Shown piece after piece: positions 1-10,507 of a stretch of DNA of 64,000 nt; position 1 is the first letter of the stretch, and each line of letters starts with the position of its first letter. Under the pieces are notes generated by a model. The model had not been told where the DNA came from, did no database searches, and saw nothing but the letters and a program-made list of their open reading frames with translations. The stretch covers positions 8,994,109 through 9,058,108 of the forward strand of contig NC_088325.1 of the NCBI RefSeq assembly GCF_910592395.1, in the 5' to 3' direction. A program made the position numbers and the translations under genes. Source of the stretch: Lineus longissimus. Its lineage: Eukaryota; Nemertea; Pilidiophora; Heteronemertea; Lineidae.

Positions 1-25
1 GACGCGCGTTGGGACAGAGCTATAT

Positions 26-507
26 CGGGTCAAGTGGTACTCCCAAGCCAATTCAACACAACTGGACTTTGAACAATTCTACAATCAGCTGAACATGGCC
101 GTTACAAACACCCCGTTTTAAAGCAAACGCATGCTTCAAAATAACTGATTTTTATAAAACTAGTTATATATTATGTCGCAGTTTGCTTTCCGACCGTTTT
201 AAGGAGAATTGATGGCACTGATTTGAGATTAATTTTCGAAAAGCGTTTTTCTACTCCACATCATCTCGGGTCAAGTGGTACACCCAAGCCAATTCCACAC
301 AACTGGACTTTGAACAATTCTACAATCAGCTGAACATGGCCGTTACAAACACCCCGTTTTAAAGCAAACGCATGCTTCAAAATAACTGATTTTTATAAAA
401 CTAGTTATATATTATGTCGCAGTTTGCTTTCCGACCGTTTTAAGGAGAATTGATGGCACTGATTTGAGATTAATTTTCGAAAAGCGTTTTTCTACTCCAC
501 ATCATTA
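26..507. repeat. Two-copy tandem repeat, 241-bp unit
   Basis: Two nearly identical copies follow each other directly. The landmark GGGTCAAGTGGTAC occurs at 27 and again at 268, and both units end in TTTTTCTACTCCACATCAT. Only a few substitutions separate them, so the duplication is recent. The second half (AGTTTGCTTTCCGACCGTTTTAAGG and onward) is related to the start of the diverged repeat at 3160. No coding capacity seen. Confidence 0.9.
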
Positions 508-1400
508 CTTATTTTTGTGGTTAGCAGTGTAGTATGTTGTCGGTGCTTAATGGACCATCATAGTTCCATTTGTTGTCATCTAATTGGATATTTATATCTC
601 ATTAATTTTGACCGACTACAACTAGTTTTTGTAATAGATTAATTTCGCATTCGCGCTAAAAATGCAAAACGTCTCGTTTTTTGCGGTTAGCTGTTCACAT
701 GATTAGAAATCTAATTTTTTCATGTCTATTTTTTTCTAATTTAACTGTTGTTTAATGGAATAGTTTATCGTTTTGTGATTTTGAAGCCCAGTGTCTAGTT
801 TATTTAGATTAGAAACGGTTCATTTTCCCATCGATGAGCTTGTTTTGGCACACATTTAAGCGCAAAGTAGTGTGAGGTACACCGTTCCAGTATTGTTGAA
901 CACGCAATTTGACTTAAACCTTACACACATTTATGACGTGTACATGAATATTTGAGTCACCTCATAAGAAACAATTTACAGTATATGTTGCCATTGATAA
1001 AAACCTTATTATGGATTTTTTATAACAAACTGCAAACAGATGAGAGTAAATGCATCACTTAAATGTGATTTGATTATTGTTATGTTTGGCAATTAGCAGC
1101 TAATCACCACATCCGCCCAAATTGTTAGATCGTTCTCATCAATATGATTTTTATTTGATGCATTTGTAACCCGATAAAGCATATGTGTACCTCATGTGCA
1201 GAGTAGATATTTTTCGTTGAATTTTGGTTGTTCCATCATTGTTATGCACCTCAGCTCAGTTTGTAGCTGAATTAAAAAGGGCTTCACCATGGCTTCCGGT
1301 TAATTGCCCGAGAGAGCTGTGGTATAAACGGAAACTTGCCGTGATCTGACTCTTTATTTAAAAGACTCTGATTGATGTTAGTGAATAGCAATTAAACACC
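508..1400 (+). repeat. Diverged dispersed repeat, copy 1
   Basis: This stretch aligns in order with 3160-4760: the block around CTTGTTTTGGCACACATTTAA, the block GAACGTTCTCATCAATATGA-like near 1130, and the end block GGAAACTTGCCGTGATCTGA followed by CTCTTTATTTAAAAGACTC. Copy 1 is shorter. The terminal block recurs in inverted form at about 6018-6060. No ORF of note; family not identified. Confidence 0.6.
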
Positions 1401-1844
1401 CAAATTTCAAAAATTAATCATACATTGAACCTTGACCTTACAGTAATGGGGATCGAAATAGATTCAGTTTCTTATTTTATCATTAAAAAAAACATTATAT
1501 AGTCAAGGAAAATAAAGATGGGTAAATTGAGAAAAATATATTTTTTCAAGAGATAAATCCATTTGCTGTTTTTTCTTCTTCTTCATTAAACATGTGGAAG
1601 TTTAACTCCTAACAATCTGCTTCCTAAACCGTACATGATCGATACACAGGCAAACAAAAATGTACTCCCTCTTACTTGACTAAACAATGAGACAAAATCA
1701 CTGCAGATGTCGTGGAGGCAAATTGAGTCGGCCGCACAAGACCCTAGAATATAAAGAAGTTGGAAAGGAGGAAGATCGTGGACGACCGATTCTTCACCTG
1801 CAGCCTAGTAAGGAGGTTATCAGGAGGTAGTGGGAACTTTCTGC
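1401..1844. other. AT-rich stretch, nothing recognised
   Basis: No coding region, RNA gene or repeat boundary could be supported here. It separates the diverged repeat from the small PolB-like scrap. Confidence 0.5.
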
Positions 1845-1898
1845 GACCAAGAATCTACCAAAAAACTGTTTAAACAAACTGCTTTTGCAGTTGGAGTA
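1845..1898 (+). pseudogene. Short Polinton PolB-like fragment
   Basis: One frame gives STKKLFKQTAFAVGV. The PolB gene of the Polinton in this window contains TTKKLFKQIASAVGV (minus strand, about 17910-17955), and the two DNA stretches agree over roughly 45 bases with scattered substitutions. Upstream and downstream sequence does not continue the match. I infer a tiny relic of a related Polinton polymerase, now without function. A chance match over 14 residues is unlikely but not excluded. Confidence 0.5.
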
Positions 1899-1916
1899 AG
1901 CACTTTCATGTGGACG

Positions 1917-2029
1917 CCCCCCCCCCCCCGAGTTCTGTTGGAGCGAACATTATTCATCTTGACCAACATTGTATTGACATTGCTCAGCCTCCAGACAAAG
2001 TGCGTCAATATGGGGGGGGGGGGGGGGGG
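1917..2029. repeat. C13 and G18 homopolymer pair
   Basis: A run of 13 C (1917-1929) is followed 83 bases later by a run of 18 G (2012-2029). The runs are complementary, so the interval could fold back or form a G-quadruplex. Run lengths are doubtful because homopolymers are error-prone. Confidence 0.85.
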
Positions 2030-3159
2030 CTACGGAGAAACTACGGCTGGAAGTTCAGTATCAGATAATCTTGAACGAATTCAATCCAGTTACCCACTAC
2101 AAACGAAACAGACAAAATTTTTGCACATATTATGTATCTGCTATTGCGACTTGCAGAGGTTTCTTGAAAAAATTGAAATTTTAATTGTCCGATAACGAAA
2201 TGTTTAAAAAAACCGAAGCGAATCTGTGTTGTCCGCACAATCTGTAAAATAAATGCCCAAGAAAAGTTAAGCGGGAAAGAGTAAGTCGTTTCACATCTGT
2301 ATCATTCGCCTACTGACTGCACTATGAACTTATGATTTTAGAGTGGTTCAGAAGAAATGTTATCTTCTTCTCTTCGTTTACCACCGATTTCCTCAATCAA
2401 ATTTTGCGAAGTAAGGTTATCAGCAATGTAAAGGCCAATTTATATCATTTTGGTCTAATACGCAGTTCTGATATGTCCTGACCATTCTTTCATTTTAAAT
2501 TTGGTTGGCAATGACACTTTCAGAGCATCATGGAAACAGCCTATAATTTCTATTTGTGGACCCCTAGCATTCAGGTTAACCCTTTTTTATCGTTAGCGGT
2601 TGGTTAATCCTTGCACAAGGAACAGGAACTTGGAGGAGACATGACTTGTCTGTCTGATTTCAATTTAAATAAACAATTTGAGGTAAGTAAGACGGTGGAA
2701 AAACTCAGAGAAAACCTGTGGGAGTTCGATATTTTTAGGACATAAAGTTTGGTGAATTATCTTGTTTTTTTCTAAATTTCCATGATTTATCATGATTTTA
2801 GAGTCACATCAGATGTAACTGACACATGTTAGGATTGAATGTATTCAGTTATGTATTGTTCAAGCGATTTGCTTGATTTATCCTCAGACGTCCATACATT
2901 GTACTCGGAGGAGCTGATAGTAGAAGGGTAGTATCGTTGTAGTGCGGCTTTTCATAGAATTCATCGCATACACTGCACAGCTTATAGCAAGAGAACATGA
3001 CCTTGGGCTAATATGGCCAGGACACAGTGGATGTTACATTAATGATCAGACCTATTTGGGAGGATGGAACAGTCTATTCTAGCATTGTTGGCAGACGGTT
3101 AAAATCTTACAACTTTGAGAGTCGGGCAGCACTTTCTGAATAACTCGATAAATAAAAAT
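2030..3159. other. AT-rich non-coding stretch
   Basis: Only short ORFs without recognisable domains. I see no repeat structure that I can delimit. Confidence 0.5.
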
Positions 3160-4760
3160 AAAATATTGAAATGAAAAGTGACACGTTTTGCCTTTTTGTG
3201 TGGACGACAGTTTTGAAAAGTAGCAATTGCCTTGATTTGAGAATAATTTTCAAAATGCGTTTTTTACACCTTTTCGCGTATTTTTGTTGTAAGCTGATAT
3301 CAAATTATGTTGTCCGTGCTAAAGGGGCTTTCAAAGGATATTATAATGGGATATGCATATCTTATTAAATGTGCCGGCGCCGACGGCAACTAATTTTATA
3401 GCAGTTATGATTCTGCGTTTGTTGTAAAATACGAGAAAAAGAGCTCAAAAATTGCAAAAACGTCTCAATTTTTATGGTCAAACGGGTGTTTAGAAATTCT
3501 TTTCAATTGATATTATAAAAATTCTAATTTAATATTACTGTTGTTTAAAATGGGATATTCAGCAGTTTCCAGTTTTTTGGTTTTTCAGATTAGAAAATGG
3601 TTGATTTTCCATTAATGACCTTGTTTTGGCACTCATTTAAATGCAAAGGAGTGTGAGGTATACATCATCAACATCATTGGAAATATTTCATAGATTTCAT
3701 GATGAGTACATTAATGTTGATTCATCTTATGAGATACAACAGTTTTAAATAGTGTGTGTCCGACACAAGTTTGCCATTATTTATGATTTTTTAATGTATC
3801 TATTATCTATTCATGTATTCATTTATCAAGAGCCCTGTTTAGAAGATATTGTTGTCTTCGGCCCGTCACGGCCAATGTAGAAGTGTTTTTAAGAGTTGAA
3901 TAGAGAGAACATCAACGTATTGTGAAAGCCGCCTTTTTCCGTTTATTTGTCCGACAATATCATTAAAGTAAGCATATTTACGAAAACGAATGAAGACAGT
4001 GAAGACAACTCACGAACAAGCCCTAAAGGAGAATAATGTACAGATACGTAAATGCCACGGATAATAATTACACATTTATGTGATGATAGATAATACAATA
4101 AACATCACGTGATTAAAACGCTCTTTAGTGGACATTTGGCAAGGATCCTTTCAGTAGAATAAGGCTTACTGTAAGAGTCTGTAAAATCAATGACCTGTGA
4201 ATCGGTAAACCTGACTTGTATCGCTTAACTTTAAATGCGGCTGTAAGTAATGAAAGGCACTGTTTTAAAATTGAGTCAATATGATTTACAACAGCCATTC
4301 CCATTTACAACAGCCTCATTCGGTGGTAGGATAAAAATGCTATAATATTATTGAGCTCTCTCGCAGGGAGCTCCTTTTGAAGAAATGTCAAGTCGATCAG
4401 TGAGTACACGGTGCTTAATTACAATTTTGTCATTGTTTTGTTTCACAATTTCAAAACAACTTACCAAAATTTACCAACATGACTGCTGCCTAAATTCCTA
4501 GCTCGTTCACATCAATATGAATAAAAGTATTCGTTACCCGATAAATTCAATGTAAACTGCATGTGCTGAGTTTAGATATCGTTGATTATTGGTCGTCCTG
4601 TATATACATGTATTATTGTATTGCACCACAGCTCAGTTTGTATAGGTAGCTGGGTCTTATTTTGGCTTTCAGTTAAATGCCTGAGAGAGTTGTGGGCTCA
4701 AAGAAAACTTGCAGTGACCAGACTCTTTGTCGAAAGACTCTGCTATCGATAATCAAATAT
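3160..4760 (+). repeat. Diverged dispersed repeat, copy 2
   Basis: Longer copy of the family at 508-1400. Shared landmarks in the same order are a GATTTGAGAATAATTTTCAAAATGCG-type start, CTTGTTTTGGCACTCATTTAA near 3620, the TTCACATCAATATGAATAAA block near 4510, and AAACTTGCAGTGACCAGACTC near 4712. Several hundred bases of copy 2 (about 3830-4480) have no counterpart in copy 1. Non-coding. Confidence 0.6.
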
Positions 4761-5307
4761 CGAAATATACGAATGGATCAGAGCCAAAAGTCTAAACGAT
4801 TTTGAACAATTCAATCCAGTAACGCTACTGTAAATCGCCATTTATATCCGCCATCTATTCCTTTTTGCAACAAAACAAACTATTTCATTATGCAAATCAG
4901 GAAATTCTTCTTATTTTTGCGAACATAGGTTATCCACAAAGTCAACACTAAAAAGCCCCAAAATTAATCAGTTTACTGTATATCCTCTATTTTCCTATGT
5001 CGAAGGTCCCTTAATAAATATTCATGACAGAGATTAGGCCCGGACCCCGAGACAACCTCCACAATAGGTGATTCATGTGTATTGGGAATAGCTGACCAAT
5101 AGCCGAGTTGCTCAGATTAATTGGTGGTCAAAGAAGACCTAGGCCTAAGTTTCAAACACGCAGTCATCGTCAGTTTCACAAATGATTACAATTGCTTTGA
5201 TTCTGAGGTTTTACTATCGTCAGCAATGGGAACGATAATGCCATTTTCTTTTTTGCTGTCCGAAGTGGCCTTCCAACGGCAATTTAAAGTTGTTTCATGT
5301 TTACAGT
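4761..5307. other. Non-coding spacer
   Basis: No supported gene. An open frame enters the transposase relic from about 5121, but its first 60 codons show no similarity I recognise. Confidence 0.4.
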
Positions 5308-6141
5308 TCATCCGTGGAAATGGAGCAACAAAACTCTTGCCAGAGCTTTGGAGGAGCTATTCAGTGAACGAAAATATCTGGTACCTGCGGGACCTTGCAG
5401 CAGCGCTAACTGACGGTACTATAACGAGCATGAGAGAGTTTGCCCATTACCACAGGATTCCAGTGACAACCATGAAGAAATGGAACTTCCGTGACCTGGA
5501 GGAGAAGGCTGGTGAAGGTCGGGGCGATGACAGAAGCGTCAAGGAGCGACAGGTTGATCTATGGCCGGAATGGTTCGAGGGGGTGAGAGAAAAGAAGTTG
5601 CCCTTTGCCGTACAAGAATTCCAGGTGCCATGACCATCTTTCAGACCTGGTTTGGTGCACTGCCAGCCGAACGACGCCAAATATCACAGAAGCCAGACCT
5701 ATACTGCATGATTTTCACGCTTCAGCAGGCTGGGTTGAACGTTTCATGACAAGGAAGAAGAGCAATTTCCGGCAAGTCAATAAGAACACCACCACGCTCC
5801 CAGCAGACGCTGCCAACAGGGTCCATGTCTTCCGGACCAACGTCACCTAGACCATCGAACGGTTCGACATCCCAAGGCAATTGGTTTTCAACAAGGTCCA
5901 GACGTTCGCCCCAGTTTAGTTCCGGCCGTTGTACACAGCCAACGAAAAGGGAGCAAGACGTCCGCACATCAAGAAGCAACGCGGAACTCGGTTGTACGGT
6001 TACGCTCACTATAACCAGAGTCTTTCAAATAAAAAGTCAGGTCACGGCAAGTTTCCTTTGATCCATATGTTCCCTGGTTGCCTGACTCTTTATTTGAAAG
6101 ACGCCTTTGAAGACGACGATGAACCACTGCCGGAAAATTAA
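5308..6141 (+). pseudogene. Decayed pogo/Tc5-type DDE transposase
   Basis: A helix-turn-helix-like start (SMREFAHYHRIPVTTMKKW) lies in one frame. It is followed in other frames by FHASAGWVERFMTRKKSNFR, typical of the CENP-B/Tc5 DNA-binding domain, and by ANEKGARRPHIKKQRGTR, which matches the stretch after the first catalytic Asp in this superfamily (the 56-57.6 kb element has the equivalent GNRQVNIKSSRGNTR). At least three frame changes and no continuous ORF. The distal catalytic part is absent. From about 6018 an unrelated repeat end is inserted. It is a dead relic of a different pogo lineage from the intact element at 55.6 kb. Confidence 0.65.
6018..6105. repeat. Inverted repeat with repeat-family terminus
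   Basis: CTTTCAAATAAAAAGTCAGG (6022) pairs with an inverted copy ending near 6101, with a loop of about 40 bases. The left arm, continued into TCACGGCAAGTTTCC, is the reverse complement of the terminal block of the repeats at 508-1400 and 3160-4760. It may be the end of a MITE-like family inserted in the transposase relic. Confidence 0.55.
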
Positions 6142-6465
6142 CGTAGTCGTAACTTCCTCGGCGACGGGTTGGATGAAGGAGGAGACGGCGCAACACAGGT
6201 TGGAACAGGTCCGTCTAATGTTTTAGATGTCCATTTCGTTTCTAGAGCCCTTGATCCCGATTTGGATTTAATATTCTATCTTCCCTCAAGATCGTCCAAT
6301 GTTCCCGACCGAGCGTGAGCAAAACAATAGCAAGGAGGCTGTTCCAGAGATCAGCCGGCCTCCCTATTACTAATCCAACAGAGGGCAGCAGGGTTTAACA
6401 CCTCCATTGGGTTGAGGATATTGGTCACTACTGCTTTCGTGATTATAACATAACCAGAGGTGTAT
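6142..6465. other. Spacer after transposase relic
   Basis: No gene or clear repeat recognised. Confidence 0.4.
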
Positions 6466-7193
6466 AAACAAGCCTAATGCTAGACAATGCAGTCTGTGTC
6501 ACCCCAGGTAGAGATTAATTACCAGTATGCGAAGTATGCCTAATATATGTATCATTGTTTAGTGTAGTTAGGACTACACTGACTAGAAACATGGTTGATA
6601 TTTGAAAATAGTGACTTTGATGAACAAAAAATTGTACAAAGATTGTAAAAGTTATTTTGTTCTCAGGACGCTTTATATATTTGTACCAATGTTATTAGCA
6701 CTTTGACAAACTGATTATTGGGTCTGTGACTACATGAATATGAGAGCAGTTTTTGCAGTGAAATGTCTCATCTTACAAAAAAGAGGATTTGTAAGCACCC
6801 TCTTTGCATAGACCTACAAAATACATTGTATAGTGTAAAACAGGCCTCATTCTAAACAATGCAGTATGTGTCACCCCAGGTAGGGACTAATTGCTAATTT
6901 ATATACTATGCTTAATATACATATCATTGTTTAGTGTAGCTAGGACTACTATGACTGGAAGCATGGCTTATTTTTGAAAAAAATGACTTTAATGAACAGA
7001 AATTTTACCAAGATTATAAAAGTTATTTTGTTCTTAGGACACTTCATGTCTGGGCCAATTTTGTTAGAACTTTGACAGACTGATTATTAGGTCTGTGACA
7101 ACATGAATATATGAGCAGTTATTGCAGTGAAATGTCTCATCTTACAAAAAGGGGATTTGCAAGTACTCTCTTTGCATTAATCTAAAAAGAAAG
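6466..7193. repeat. Tandem repeat, about 372-bp unit, copies 1 and 2
   Basis: CAATGCAGTCTGTGTCACCCC at 6485 recurs as CAATGCAGTATGTGTCACCCC at 6857, giving a 372-bp period. Both units run through CATCTTACAAAAA near 6775 and 7140. The second unit is interrupted by the BEL element at 7194. A third, more diverged copy lies on the far side (31986-32340). The retrotransposon therefore inserted into this array. Confidence 0.75.
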
Positions 7194-7434
7194 TGTTGTA
7201 TATTTGATCGGCCACGATTGGGAGAATAAACGTGATAACTCGTAGATATCCTTTTTCGTTTATATTCACTTTAAAAGAGGATTTACAAGCGTACAAGTAG
7301 GAAATAAAAAAATTCCCAAATCGTGTTGGACTTCGTTCATTCGTTGGTGTCGTAGTTTTTTTCCGGCAAGCGCGGAAGACGAAAAGTGTCTTCGGCAAAA
7401 GGTTGTGTCATTAACACAATGACTTCTCATAACA
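7194..7434 (-). repeat. BEL 3' LTR
   Basis: 241 bp, nearly identical to 31738-31980. It is the downstream LTR because the genes run on the minus strand. The few differences between the LTRs suggest a fairly recent insertion. A purine-rich tract just inside it is weak. Confidence 0.92.
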
Positions 7435-7776
7435 TCCCAGGGGACACCATTGGACAGGCATGTCCTTACTACTGAGAGCTGATAGTCCAAATGAAGTGAT
7501 ATTTTCACCCCTAACGGCAGTATCACTGATTACAGTTCGGATAACGTTTCACTGTTCACAAACATAATCTTGTTTTACTATGAATTTGATAGTCCATCTT
7601 CCTATCTTTGGAAGTACTAGTAAGTACAAACCCACAATGATTCTAACAAATCCAAAATCACTATATAACACAATGCTTAACTCTAAAACTTTAAAAACTT
7701 GAAATGAGTTAACTTCGCTAGTTCAATTTAGAACCAAACATTGACAGTAACCTTAATTCAACCACAGTTTTGCAAC
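7435..7776 (-). other. BEL 3' untranslated region
   Basis: Sequence between the integrase ORF stop and the 3' LTR. No further ORF recognised. Confidence 0.6.
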
Positions 7777-9285
7777 TCAAGGCAACACTAAAATTTCACA
7801 ATATAACACTACACTTTCACGTCTAGAGTTCTGTCCTTTCACACGCTTGTTACTCGGTATTATTTTAGTCTGTTCTCTCAAGTCTATACTCATAAGGAGA
7901 ACCAATTTAGTAACTGGACGTTTCAAGATCAGTCCTGAGGGGATTCTGACGTCGACAACTCGAACAAAATTGTCCTCTCCTGGGAATACTTTTTCAACCT
8001 CGGCCATTTTCCAGTGAGCACGTTTGATTTTGTCATCGATGACTAGAACAACGTCACCTATTCTGAGGTTTTCCCTAGCCTCAGACCATTTGTAGCGAGC
8101 AGATAGTTTATGGATGTTGACCATCCACCTACACCAGAAATTGTCAACTAGTTTACGGCACAGAGCACGACGTTTATGAAGATCTCCAACGTTATCCTCA
8201 CATGGGACTTCGGGCGACAACAAATCTCCACGTCCAATCAGGAAGTGATTGGGTGTCAGCGGGGGTTCGTCCAGTGGCGATGATGCAACTGCACTGATCG
8301 GACGGCTATTAATCAATGCAGAAATCTGTGAAAATACAGTTTCCCACTCGACGAATGTCAACTTATCAGCATGGACCATATGTCTCATGCCCTTTTTCAC
8401 CTCTTGAACCATTCTTTCGACAGCCCCCTGGTGATGGGGCCCATCACCAGGACCAAATTTCCAGTCAATCTTGAACCTGGTGCTAGCTGCCAAGATTTTC
8501 TCTTTGTCAAATTTCAAGTTCAGATCGTTGATCGTATTGTCCGCTCCTCGGAAGCAAGTTGCATTGTCACTGCGCATATGGGCAGGAGCTCCACGGATAG
8601 CTACAAAGCGATCAAGTGCCATCAGAAATGCTTCGGTGGTCAGGTCCTGAACACAGGTTACGTGCACAGCACGGATGACAGCGCAGGTAAACAGAGCACC
8701 ATAACCTCGACTTACAGTGTTTCTGTTCAGTTTCACATTGATAGGACCTAGATAATCCACAAAGGTTGTGAAGAATGCTGGGGTGAATGGTTTCAACCTG
8801 CATAGCGGTAAATCGGCCATCAGAGTCTGAAGAGCCTGAGCATTGTTCCTGATGCATATTTTACAGTCTTTTATGATAGCACTAGCGAGTTTCATGTCCC
8901 CAATGATCCAATAGGACCTTCGAATCTCAGTAACTGTGCGTAATTGTCCACCATGGAGAGCATAGCGATGTTTTTCATGCGCAATCAAGAGCGAGATGCG
9001 ATTCCTTCTAGGCAATAAGTATGGATGACGCATGTCGTAAGAGACAGGAGCTCGATCAAGACGTCCTCCAACGCGATACACTCGTTGTTTCTCATCGAGA
9101 ATTGGGTTGAGTTTCCGAAGGTTGTGATCAGTAAAGTCCAGATCTCGTTGGGCATATCTGATCCAATAGAGTTCTGCTTCCTTGATTCTCGCCAAGGTAG
9201 GAAACTTTGCGACTGTCTCTGTGAGACGACTGAGCCATTGATTTTTCGGTAATTTGGACAATGACAGAATCCTTGCTGTTACCAT
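7777..9285 (-). CDS. BEL/Pao integrase with DUF5641 tail
   Basis: An open frame of 502 residues. The N-terminal H2C2 zinc-binding module is seen as HGGQLRTVTEIRRSYW...CKIC (about 130-165). The catalytic core follows, with Asp in FVDYLGPI, Asp in RSDNATCFRG and Glu in GAVERMVQEVK, the D,D-35-E arrangement of retroviral-type integrases. The C-terminal part (NFWCRWMVNIHKLSARYKW, then GDVVLVIDD) is the Pao-type DUF5641 domain. The product would insert the cDNA. The frame is intact, but in BEL elements this is normally the end of a long polyprotein; here the preceding RT region is deleted, so the ATG at 9285 is only the first Met of the remnant. Confidence 0.9.
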   Translation of the reverse strand: MVTARILSLSKLPKNQWLSRLTETVAKFPTLARIKEAELYWIRYAQRDLDFTDHNLRKLNPILDEKQRVYRVGGRLDRAPVSYDMRHPYLLPRRNRISLLIAHEKHRYALHGGQLRTVTEIRRSYWIIGDMKLASAIIKDCKICIRNNAQALQTLMADLPLCRLKPFTPAFFTTFVDYLGPINVKLNRNTVSRGYGALFTCAVIRAVHVTCVQDLTTEAFLMALDRFVAIRGAPAHMRSDNATCFRGADNTINDLNLKFDKEKILAASTRFKIDWKFGPGDGPHHQGAVERMVQEVKKGMRHMVHADKLTFVEWETVFSQISALINSRPISAVASSPLDEPPLTPNHFLIGRGDLLSPEVPCEDNVGDLHKRRALCRKLVDNFWCRWMVNIHKLSARYKWSEARENLRIGDVVLVIDDKIKRAHWKMAEVEKVFPGEDNFVRVVDVRIPSGLILKRPVTKLVLLMSIDLREQTKIIPSNKRVKGQNSRRESVVLYCEILVLP

Positions 9286-9584
9286 AGTAAGACGTGTCTA
9301 ACTTGAGTAATCGATTGGATTCAAGATGGGTTGTTCCGGAAAGTCAGCGACTAGTTTAAGTATGGAACTTTTTCCTCTCAGCATCATCAGAGTTCATTTT
9401 CAGTGTTGGAGCGCTGGGCCATTCTGACGGCGATTTGCGGAGGAATGCTGGTCACATTTCTCATTTGTTCTACAGTTCCACCACGCGATACCTGATCGAT
9501 GACATTTTCGTCAGTAGGTACAAAGGCGATTTCTGTGACCGCATCAAAGTTCTGATCAGTCATTTGTCTGCAGTACAATTCCCA
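9286..9584 (-). other. Junction left by loss of BEL RT-RNase H
   Basis: Only about 300 bp separate the pre-RT part of pol from the integrase. BEL/Pao polyproteins normally carry several hundred residues of RT and RNase H here. An open frame, CRQMTDQNFDAVTEIAFVP and onward, covers part of it but has no RT motif; no xxDD motif is present. I infer an internal deletion. Confidence 0.7.
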
Positions 9585-10058
9585 TTATTGGGGTTTATTT
9601 TTGAATTGCTTCTCTAAGTTTACCAAACGTTTCATAGCATAGTCATAGTTATTTGGCAGATTTTCTGGAGACTTTTTCCATGGCAAGCTGATTTCGTATG
9701 CACCATCCTCAGTTTGTCTCAAACTTCTCTCCATCTTCTCTGTGGCAAGACGGTTTTCAACATCTAAAGCACATTTGCAAGGCTTTGGCTCCAAGACTGA
9801 AGTCTCGATTCCAAGAAATTGTTCAATGTCACTGGTAGCCATGAGCTGAGCGTGATTGACTGAAACGGAGTTTGAACCAGGCCCGCCCTGGATGAACCAG
9901 CCGAGAGGACAACGTCCAGCAATGGGGTGATTTTTACTATCACCCGATATTTTCCTGTCAGAGGTGATGAGGTCCGCGTTGTCAACCCCAAGTAAGAGAT
10001 CGATCACTGGGCTTGGAGGGTCGATTATCTCAACATCTCTCAAGTGAGTGTAACCCTT
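9585..10058 (-). pseudogene. BEL pol fragment: protease end and pre-RT region
   Basis: The frame contains LLGVDNADLI and GRCPLGWFIQGGPG, the signature of the Pao-type region between aspartic protease and RT. Its first codons on the right come from the Polinton terminal repeat (10059-10076), so the true upstream part is across the Polinton at 29693 and beyond. It ends at a stop at 9585 before any RT motif. Confidence 0.85.
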
Positions 10059-10302
10059 AGTAATAGGGAACCCCATGTACGACTATCTACGACTAATCCT
10101 GGAAACGTGGGCAAAAAACTTCACCCTTCATCATTATTCATGTAAATTTGGCAAGAAAACTAAGTTTTGCACCACAAACACTACCAAAAACCCAACATGG
10201 ATAATTTCTGTAAACACAGGGGGGTCTTTGGGTTTTTTCCCAAAACCTACCAAACTTGCCAAAATACGTAACATGGATAAAACGACAAGGTTCCCTATTA
10301 CT
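10059..10302 (+). repeat. Polinton left terminal inverted repeat
   Basis: Inverted match to 29457-29686 along its length. It starts AGTAATAGGGAACC and its inner edge ends GGTTCCCTATTACT, so the repeat is itself bounded by short inverted ends. It is 14 bases longer than the right copy because of small indels near the inner edge. Confidence 0.92.
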
Positions 10303-10341
10303 TGACTTAAGTTGGTTAAAGATATCCTCTGCTAATTAAAT

Positions 10342-10485
10342 ATGAAAAAGATTTACTGCCTTAGATGTAAGGAAATTACAGGTAATTCGGGTAAGTTAAC
10401 TCATCACATCACTTCAAATGGACACAGATATCTACTGGTCAAGTGCGCGAAATGTCACAAGAATAAAAGCAAGTTTACTACTTAA
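10342..10485 (+). CDS. Small zinc-ribbon protein of the Polinton
   Basis: A 47-residue ORF below the usual length cut-off. MKKIYCLRCKEITG and LVKCAKCHKNKSK give a CxxC...CxxC pair, as expected for a single zinc ribbon. Short proteins of this kind are familiar from Polintons, adintoviruses and large DNA viruses, where the role is unknown. Frame and stop are clean. The start lies in TTAAATATG, close to the TAAATG start context of this element. First gene of the rightward block. Confidence 0.65.
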   Translation: MKKIYCLRCKEITGNSGKLTHHITSNGHRYLLVKCAKCHKNKSKFTT

Positions 10486-10507
10486 TGATTTTTTGAAATT
10501 CTAAATC

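Noticed and set aside
8371-8751. 126-codon plus-strand ORF
   Set aside because: Antisense shadow of the BEL integrase.
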